Source: Methylococcus mesophilus (GTDB taxonomy: Bacteria; Pseudomonadota; Gammaproteobacteria; Methylococcales; Methylococcaceae). From it: DNA of 64,000 nucleotides. Positions 58,753 through 64,000 of the stretch are shown here, one piece after another. The DNA lies in contig NZ_CP110921.1 of the NCBI RefSeq assembly GCF_026247885.1, forward strand, positions 2,723,001 to 2,787,000. Reading direction: 5' to 3'. Positions within the stretch are counted from its first letter, which is position 1. Each line of letters begins with the position of its first letter. The notes below the pieces were generated by a model that worked only from the letters and a program-made list of their open reading frames with translations, had not been told where the DNA came from and did no database searches. A program made the position numbers and the translations under genes.

Positions 58753-59850
58753 TCAAGGCTTGTGCTTGGGGGAAGCCGGGCCGACGTACGCGCTGAACTT
58801 GATGCCATAATCCAGCGTAGCGAGAGAATTCAGCAGAACCTCCGGATGGGTCGCCCACAAAGGCTTTCTTGTCGTGCCGGGGCTCTTCCGTTCCATGTGT
58901 CCGAGCAAGGCATTGATATGAAGTTCCGGCACACCTGCCAATCTCAAGTAGTGTTGAAAGGTCGAGCGGAAAGCTTCGGTCCGCCGGCCGCTCCGTTTCA
59001 GGCCGTGTCTTTCCAGGTGTCTGCTCAGCCACATTCCCACATTTTGTCCTTTGCTGCCCAGTCGCGGAATGATCAAGCCGGGCCACAAAGTGTCCAGGCC
59101 GGAGACGCCTTCGACGTATGCCAGCAAGCCCAGGTCGATCAGTTTGGGATGCACAGGCACCATGCGTTCGGACTTCCCGCGAGCGGTCGACGCCACGAAC
59201 CGAAAGGCCGGGATCCGGTTTTCGAGCAGAGCAATGTCCCTGGGTTCAAGCTGGCAGATTTCGCCGATCCGCGCCCCCGTGTGCAGTTGAATCAAGGGAA
59301 CCCAGTACTTATAGGGTGTATCGAAATCGGCGACAGTTTCTTCACCTTCGAAAAACGCCCGCAACTGTTCCTGGGTGAACGGCTTATCCGCCGGCTGTTG
59401 GCGTTGCTCCGCAACCACGGTGCCAGTCGGTAACTTGCAACCGCTGCAAGGATTCTCCGCGAGTGCATAACGCTCCTGGCCAAGCGCCCAGTTGAACAGG
59501 GCGGACAGGGAGCTCAGGTGGCCGTTTACCGTGGAAGCGGAGAGACGGCGCCTCTCTGAAAGTTCTTTTGAGAATGCGGCGACGTCGGAACTGCGGTATT
59601 CCGCGAGCGGCCTGTCGCCAAGGATTTCGATGAATCGTAGCAGATGGTTTTCCGCCTGCCGCAGCCGTTCGAACCGGACCTTGCCGTGCTGGTCCCGAAT
59701 GTACTCCCTGATGATCGGGAACATCGTAGGGGCGCCGCGTTGCCGACGCCGATGGCCGTACCGCTCGACGGCTCTGCCTTCTGCTTTCTTAACCGGTGGC
59801 TGGCTCTGCTGTTCGGTGTCCATTGTCGCAAGCGCTCTTTTTCTGGGCAT
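58753..59850 (-). CDS. Tyrosine-recombinase-like protein lacking the catalytic tyrosine
   Basis: A 365-residue protein with an N-terminal SAM-like core-binding domain (about 45-135) and a C-terminal integrase fold. The first catalytic Arg is present in T-G-A-R-I-G-E (Arg194), the second in E-A-F-R-S-T-F (Arg295) and the distal His in L-L-G-H (His318). However, the His of H-x-x-R is Glu292, and where Tyr is expected about 10-14 residues after L-G-H the sequence reads R-K-P-L-W. Tyr348 and Tyr355 seem too distant. It may be an inactive remnant, or it may use an unusual residue. It is convergent with gyrB; no attachment sites were found. Confidence 0.7.
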   Translation of the reverse strand: MPRKRALATMDTEQQSQPPVKKAEGRAVERYGHRRRQRGAPTMFPIIREYIRDQHGKVRFERLRQAENHLLRFIEILGDRPLAEYRSSDVAAFSKELSERRRLSASTVNGHLSSLSALFNWALGQERYALAENPCSGCKLPTGTVVAEQRQQPADKPFTQEQLRAFFEGEETVADFDTPYKYWVPLIQLHTGARIGEICQLEPRDIALLENRIPAFRFVASTARGKSERMVPVHPKLIDLGLLAYVEGVSGLDTLWPGLIIPRLGSKGQNVGMWLSRHLERHGLKRSGRRTEAFRSTFQHYLRLAGVPELHINALLGHMERKSPGTTRKPLWATHPEVLLNSLATLDYGIKFSAYVGPASPKHKP

Positions 59851-60149
59851 GAGTTAGGTGTGTTGATGATGCATTTCGCATGTGGCGGGGAGGCGCGGCG
59901 ATGTAGAGCGTAAAACCTGCCTCTAGCATCCATTTTTAACAACACTACCAAATCATTCGCTTTAGTTCTTGGACAATAACGTATTCGAATAGGACTATTC
60001 TTTACTTCACAGCTAGGACGTACTTGAGAATCCGGTGTCCTTCCTCAAAGTTGGCATCTTCCAGCTAATGTCCGCGGTCAATTCAGACCGTTCGAGGCGC
60101 GGAGCTTCGGACCGCCTGAGAGTTCTGTTCGCTTTTGGAGGCTTCACCC
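59851..60149. other. Intergenic AT-richer region between the integrase-like gene and AraC regulator
   Basis: About 300 bases separate two divergent starts. The part 59930-60010 is clearly more AT-rich than its surroundings and probably holds one or both promoters. I saw no tRNA gene that could serve as an integration site, no direct repeats and no plausible small gene. Confidence 0.4.
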
Positions 60150-61145
60150 GTGAAGACCGAACTGTCGTTTGACTCCGCCGCATTCGCCGAACGCGATCGT
60201 TTCGAGATGTGGCGGGAAGTGTTCTGCTCAAAGATGTGGGGTCTCGATATCGTGCATACCGACCCCGGTCCATTTTTTGCCCGCTGCCGCTTTGTGCGTC
60301 TCGGTGCGGTGGGTGTCGGGCGAAATGAGTTGAGCGCAGCGGATTACATCCGCACGCCCGAATTGATCCGGGCACATGACTCTGACGATTTCGGGTTCCA
60401 CCTTAGTCTCCGCGGCGGTTCACGTATCCTTCAGGCAGGACGCCAGGCGGATATGGGCGGACTGAGCGGCGCCCTGTTGGCCAGTGATCAGCCCGGCATC
60501 GTTTCCACCTTGTCGAAATCGGGGACCGACCGCTATCAAGGCTACTGTCTGCACTTGCCCAGGAAGGGATTGTTGCAGCGTGTCCCACGCGCTGAGCGCC
60601 ATCTGGCCGAAGTCTGTTCCGGCCGTGAGCCGTTGAAACTTCTGGTGCAGTATCTGGACCTCATATCAGGCAATGGCGCGGCCTTGCAGTGCCCCGACCT
60701 GAGCGAACTCGCCGGTGAGCATGTGCTGGATCTCATCGCCCTAGTGCTCGAGCCCGGGAGCGATTCGGAATACCGGGCCGAGCAGGGAGGACTGCGCGCA
60801 GCGCGGCGAACGGCATTGTTGAGATATCTGGAACAGCACTACCGGGACGAGCGCCTTTCGGTGAAATCGGCTGCGGCTGCGCTGGGGATTTCCGAAAGCT
60901 ATTTGCACCGGCTGATGGCGGAGAGCGGGGAAAGTTTCACTGAAACGGTCAACCGCCTGCGTCTGGAGCGGGCGAAGCGCATGCTGGAGGATCCGGGATG
61001 TGCCCGTCTGCGCATCGGCGAAATCGCGTTCGCCACGGGATTCAGCGATTTCACCTATTTCAACCGACTGTTCCGGCGGCGCTTCGGCGATACACCAGGG
61101 GCGTTCCGCGCGGATCGGCCGGAGCGCAGCAATGCGGGACGGTGA
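60150..61145 (+). CDS. AraC family transcriptional regulator
   Basis: A 331-residue regulator. The GTG at 60150 lies eight bases after G-G-A-G-G and is preferred to the upstream TTG at 60135. The N-terminal sensor domain (about 1-200) resembles the AraC_binding_2 type, with D-R-F-E-M-W-R-E near residue 15. The C-terminal double helix-turn-helix includes S-V-K-S-A-A-A-A-L-G-I-S-E-S-Y-L-H-R-L and I-A-F-A-T-G-F-S-D-F-T-Y-F-N-R-L-F-R-R-R-F-G with the typical P-G end. Its target is unknown; the divergent integrase-like gene is a possible one. Confidence 0.88.
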   Translation: MKTELSFDSAAFAERDRFEMWREVFCSKMWGLDIVHTDPGPFFARCRFVRLGAVGVGRNELSAADYIRTPELIRAHDSDDFGFHLSLRGGSRILQAGRQADMGGLSGALLASDQPGIVSTLSKSGTDRYQGYCLHLPRKGLLQRVPRAERHLAEVCSGREPLKLLVQYLDLISGNGAALQCPDLSELAGEHVLDLIALVLEPGSDSEYRAEQGGLRAARRTALLRYLEQHYRDERLSVKSAAAALGISESYLHRLMAESGESFTETVNRLRLERAKRMLEDPGCARLRIGEIAFATGFSDFTYFNRLFRRRFGDTPGAFRADRPERSNAGR

Positions 61146-61182
61146 ATGGTTATGGGGTTCCCGGCCCTGCCAGGCGGACTGA

Positions 61183-62052
61183 TCACTCCACGTTCTGGAC
61201 CTGTTCGCGCATCTGCTCGATCAGTACCTTGATGTCCACGGCGGCGCGGGTGGTTTCGAGGTCGGCCGACTTGGACGCCAGCGTATTGGCCTCGCGGTTC
61301 ATTTCCTGCAGCAGGAAGTCGAGACGGCGTCCCGCAGGCTCACGCTGGGTAAGGATGTGTCGCATTTCGGTGGTATGCGCGGTCAGCCGGTCCAATTCTT
61401 CGGCGACGTCCATCTTCTGCGCGAGGTAGACCAACTCCTGCTCGAGGCGGGAGGCGTCGGGGGTGGCCATCACCTCGGCCAGACGGGCCATCAGCTTTTC
61501 CCTGAGTCCCACCAGAACCGTCGGCAGGCGCGCCTGCACCGCTCGGACTGCGTTCTGGATGTCGGCACAGCGGTTGTCCAGCAAGGTGGCGATCTGGGTG
61601 CCTTCGCGTTCCCGGAATGCCAAGGCCTCGGCCATGGCTTGGTCCAGCAGGGCGAGAATACCGGGTCCCAGCGAGGGGATGTCCGGCTCGCTCTCCTGCA
61701 TCACGCCCGGCCACCGCAGCAGTTCGATGGGACTGAAGCTGGCCCAGCTCCTGTCTGCCAGCGCCTCGATGTCTTGCAGTGCATCGAGCAGGCCGCGCAC
61801 CAGTTCCGGATTGACGCGTGTCGCGCCGGCTTCCTGATTCAAAGGCTTCCAGGCCAGGGTGCAGTCTACCCTGCCCCGTTTGAACGACTCGCCGATCCTG
61901 TTGCGCACCTCCAGCTCCAGGCCGCGCAGCGGATCCGGCAGGCGCAGGCCGAGGTCGAGATAGCGGTGATTGACGGCGCGCAGGTCCCAGCTCACCCGCC
62001 AGTTATCGACTGTCCCTTGCGCGGCTCCGAAAGCCGTCATGCTGCGGATCAT
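61183..62052 (-). CDS. yicC: YicC family protein (putative endoribonuclease)
   Basis: A 289-residue protein with M-I-R-S-M-T-A-F-G at the start, R-A-V-N-H-R-Y-L-D near residue 27-35 and the C-terminal DUF1732 segment with G-R-R-L-D-F-L-L-Q-E-M-N-R-E-A-N-T-L near 255. E. coli YicC has been described as an endoribonuclease acting on small RNAs. Here it is downstream of the AraC gene in convergent orientation. Confidence 0.93.
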   Translation of the reverse strand: MIRSMTAFGAAQGTVDNWRVSWDLRAVNHRYLDLGLRLPDPLRGLELEVRNRIGESFKRGRVDCTLAWKPLNQEAGATRVNPELVRGLLDALQDIEALADRSWASFSPIELLRWPGVMQESEPDIPSLGPGILALLDQAMAEALAFREREGTQIATLLDNRCADIQNAVRAVQARLPTVLVGLREKLMARLAEVMATPDASRLEQELVYLAQKMDVAEELDRLTAHTTEMRHILTQREPAGRRLDFLLQEMNREANTLASKSADLETTRAAVDIKVLIEQMREQVQNVE

Positions 62053-62132
62053 GGTGTCTCCTTAATCTCCGTTCAAAGCCCCGCATGCTATGCCGAGCGG
62101 AGGATCGGGTAAAACCCCCGGACGGCGAGGCG

Positions 62133-64000
62133 TCACGGCGCCGGCCTTAGCCGTAGCTTCTCCTGCGCCGGGCCCGGCTCGAACGGCAGGGGCCGGCCGG
62201 CGGCCCAGGCATTTTGCTGATCGCGGTAGTGCGGTGAAAACGGATGGCCCGACTGCCCGGCCGGCATGTGCAGGATGCCGTCGCCATGATGACCGGGCGA
62301 GACCACCAGCCGTTCGCTGGCGCCTTGATTGGGCGTCAGCACGCGAACGCAATAGCCGCCACAGCCTGCACCGTCTACCGGCGGCATGTCCAGCAGCGCC
62401 GACACCAGGGGCAGGTTCTCGCTGAACGGATGCCGGACCTCCACCCGGTTGACCCGGCCCCAGGGCAGATCCTTGAGTTCGGCAACGCCGAATTCCTCCT
62501 TGAGTTCGTTCACGCTTTGCCTGAGGACGCCGCGCAGAAAGTCTTCCCAGGACCCGCTCCGATCCGGGACGGTGTGCGGCAGGCGCGAGGCAATCAGCGC
62601 GCGCAGCGGCGTCTCTGCTTCGCGCCAGGCATAGACGAAGCCGGGATCGGCCTGGTTGCACTGAGCCAGGAGGCGGGAGAATATCGTGCGGGCGAGATTA
62701 CGGCGGTAGCGGACCAGCAGCGCGATCCCGCGGCTGTCCGCCTCCATCCGGCCGTCCCAGGTTTCCACCGCCCGGCGGGCGTCGGCCAGCGCCGGGTCGC
62801 CGGTGTCCGCCGTCAATGCCAGGACCAGGTCGCGGTAGAACTCGAAGAATTCGCTGCGGGTATCCAACTGCAAACCAAACAGCTCGGGCTCGGTCAGCGC
62901 CTGCGCATTCTTCAGGCTTTCGCCGATGCGGTAGGCGCGGTAGCTGTTGGAATAGTTGTGGCCAAGGACATAGGGGTAATCGCGCCCCACCGTGCGGTTG
63001 TTGGCCGTGGCCAGGAACCCCGAGGCGGGATCGACGACCCGCGGCAACCGTTCGGGCGGGACGAAGCCGTCCCAGGCGGTGCTGCCGTCGCTCCAGCTCC
63101 GGCTCACCGAACCATCGAAACCGCGCCGCAGCGGAAAGTGGCCGGTCAGGGTCCAGGCGATACGCCCTGTCCGGTCGGCGAGAACCACGTTCTGGGGCGG
63201 GCTTCCGGTGCGGTTCATGATGGCGATGGCCGATTCCAGGTCGCCGGCGCCGTCCATGTCCAGCAATCCGAGATCGACCCCTTGGGCCTCGAGCGCGGTC
63301 CAGCGCAGCGCCACCGGTTGGCCCAGCAGCGGCTCGGTCACGACCGGTCCCCAGCGGCTGGATTTCAGCGCCAGCGTCTGATCCGCGCCGTCCTTCACGC
63401 GCACGGTTTCGGTACGCGTGTCCAGCGTCGCCCAGCCTTCGGGCGTGCGGTAGCGGTCGGGCTCGGATGCGTGCATTTCCAGCCTCACCAGGTCGAGCAC
63501 GTCCGCGTCGACGTTGGTGAAGCCCCAGGCGATCCGGCCGTTGCTTCCCGCTACCAGCAGCGGCAGGCCGGGAAGGGTCACGCCGCTCATCACGGCCTCG
63601 CCATAGCGCAGTTCGGCCCGGTACCAGATGTTGGGCACGCCCAGGTTCAGATGCATGTCGTTGGCGACGATCGCCCTACCGTCCCGGGTCCGGCTGCCGG
63701 CCACGGCCCAGTTGTTGGAGCCGGCGGCCAGCGCCTCGGCGTCCACCCTGGCGCCCAGCTTCAGCGGCCGGGCCTCACCCAGCAGTTTGGCCAGCGCGGT
63801 CGCAGGGACCGGCTGTGCGGGACGACGCGATCCGTTGCCCCCGGCGATGACCGAGGTATAGGCGTCGACGTCCGGTGTCAGGAACGCCACGACTTCCGGC
63901 GGCAAAGTTTCGGCCATCACGCTGAGCATGCGCTCCTCCTCTGGATGGCCGTTGAGGGTTTGGAACATGTTGAGGCCGACCAGCAGGCTGTCCGCGGTTC
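62133..64000 (-). CDS. Penicillin acylase family protein (partial, cut by window edge)
   Basis: The frame is open from 64000 to the stop at 62133, about 622 residues, with the N-terminus outside the window. It shows the Ntn-hydrolase signature G-S-N-N-W-A-V, whose Ser becomes the nucleophile of the beta chain after self-cleavage. G-R-I-A-W-G-F-T-N near 20 residues after L-P-G-L-P, and the C-terminal S-P-G-H-H-G-D region followed by H-F-S-P-H-Y-R-D, match penicillin/cephalosporin or acyl-homoserine-lactone acylases. The alpha chain and signal peptide are mostly beyond the edge. Substrate cannot be told; quorum-signal or aculeacin-type acyl amides are possible. Confidence 0.9.
   Translation of the reverse strand, partial: TADSLLVGLNMFQTLNGHPEEERMLSVMAETLPPEVVAFLTPDVDAYTSVIAGGNGSRRPAQPVPATALAKLLGEARPLKLGARVDAEALAAGSNNWAVAGSRTRDGRAIVANDMHLNLGVPNIWYRAELRYGEAVMSGVTLPGLPLLVAGSNGRIAWGFTNVDADVLDLVRLEMHASEPDRYRTPEGWATLDTRTETVRVKDGADQTLALKSSRWGPVVTEPLLGQPVALRWTALEAQGVDLGLLDMDGAGDLESAIAIMNRTGSPPQNVVLADRTGRIAWTLTGHFPLRRGFDGSVSRSWSDGSTAWDGFVPPERLPRVVDPASGFLATANNRTVGRDYPYVLGHNYSNSYRAYRIGESLKNAQALTEPELFGLQLDTRSEFFEFYRDLVLALTADTGDPALADARRAVETWDGRMEADSRGIALLVRYRRNLARTIFSRLLAQCNQADPGFVYAWREAETPLRALIASRLPHTVPDRSGSWEDFLRGVLRQSVNELKEEFGVAELKDLPWGRVNRVEVRHPFSENLPLVSALLDMPPVDGAGCGGYCVRVLTPNQGASERLVVSPGHHGDGILHMPAGQSGHPFSPHYRDQQNAWAAGRPLPFEPGPAQEKLRLRPAP

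Noticed and set aside
58753-61145. A prophage or genomic island beside gyrB
   Set aside because: Only one degenerate integrase-like gene and one regulator are present; there are no phage genes, no tRNA target and no flanking direct repeats, so an island is not supported.

Overview
The window is high-GC DNA (about 60-65% by eye). It looks like the chromosome of a gammaproteobacterial methanotroph very close to Methylococcus capsulatus. It carries hexulose-phosphate synthase and isomerase (RuMP formaldehyde fixation) next to phosphoribulokinase and a CbbR-type regulator (Calvin cycle), plus the gammaproteobacterial order rpmH/rnpA/yidD/yidC/mnmE against dnaA-dnaN-recF-gyrB. The genus assignment rests on recalled gene content and was not checked by a search.

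Layout. 0-7.3 kb: a DUF58 protein cut by the window edge; a small lipoprotein with a Cys-Gly-Cys motif and a Met/Tyr/Gly-rich tail; a large hybrid histidine kinase whose N-terminus matches the plant ethylene-receptor copper/ethylene-binding domain; its overlapping GGDEF-EAL response regulator; and a small membrane protein. 7.3-16.2 kb: hemW, a Gld-like ABC exporter with two auxiliary proteins, an MBOAT acyltransferase with a partner protein, and mutM. 16.2-23 kb: isocitrate dehydrogenase, xthA, minCDE, a PmtA-like methyltransferase and ubiD. 23-27.3 kb: a heme operon hemC - hemD-hemX fusion - hemY. 27.4-34.1 kb: dsbB, dodecin, a bestrophin-like channel, moaDE, a DUF1631 protein, ampD and phosphoribulokinase.

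34.3-46.3 kb is the centrepiece. A block of about 5.25 kb (transketolase, fructose-bisphosphate aldolase, a membrane repeat protein, HPS, PHI) is present twice in direct orientation, with transaldolase between the copies and a divergent cbbR at the upstream end. The copies are almost identical. They differ by one synonymous base and five single-base length differences, each a run of four versus five G/C. Three of these runs shift a reading frame: hps in the upstream copy, the repeat-protein gene and fba in the downstream copy. One intact copy of every gene therefore remains. Together these enzymes condense formaldehyde with ribulose 5-phosphate, split the hexose phosphate and regenerate pentose phosphates, and PRK can divert the same pool to CO2 fixation.

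47.7-64 kb: a long-chain flavodoxin, the mnmE-yidC-yidD-rnpA-rpmH operon with a near-consensus promoter, dnaA-dnaN-recF-gyrB, a tyrosine-recombinase-like protein lacking catalytic residues, an AraC regulator, a YicC-family protein and a penicillin-acylase-family protein cut by the window edge. I saw no tRNA, rRNA, CRISPR array or intact insertion sequence.

The best candidates for something undescribed are (i) the membrane-anchored protein with five cytoplasm-facing G-V-A-K-Y-L-K repeats inside the formaldehyde-fixation operon, and (ii) the ethylene-receptor-like kinase with its neighbouring metal-ligand-rich lipoprotein in a methane oxidiser.
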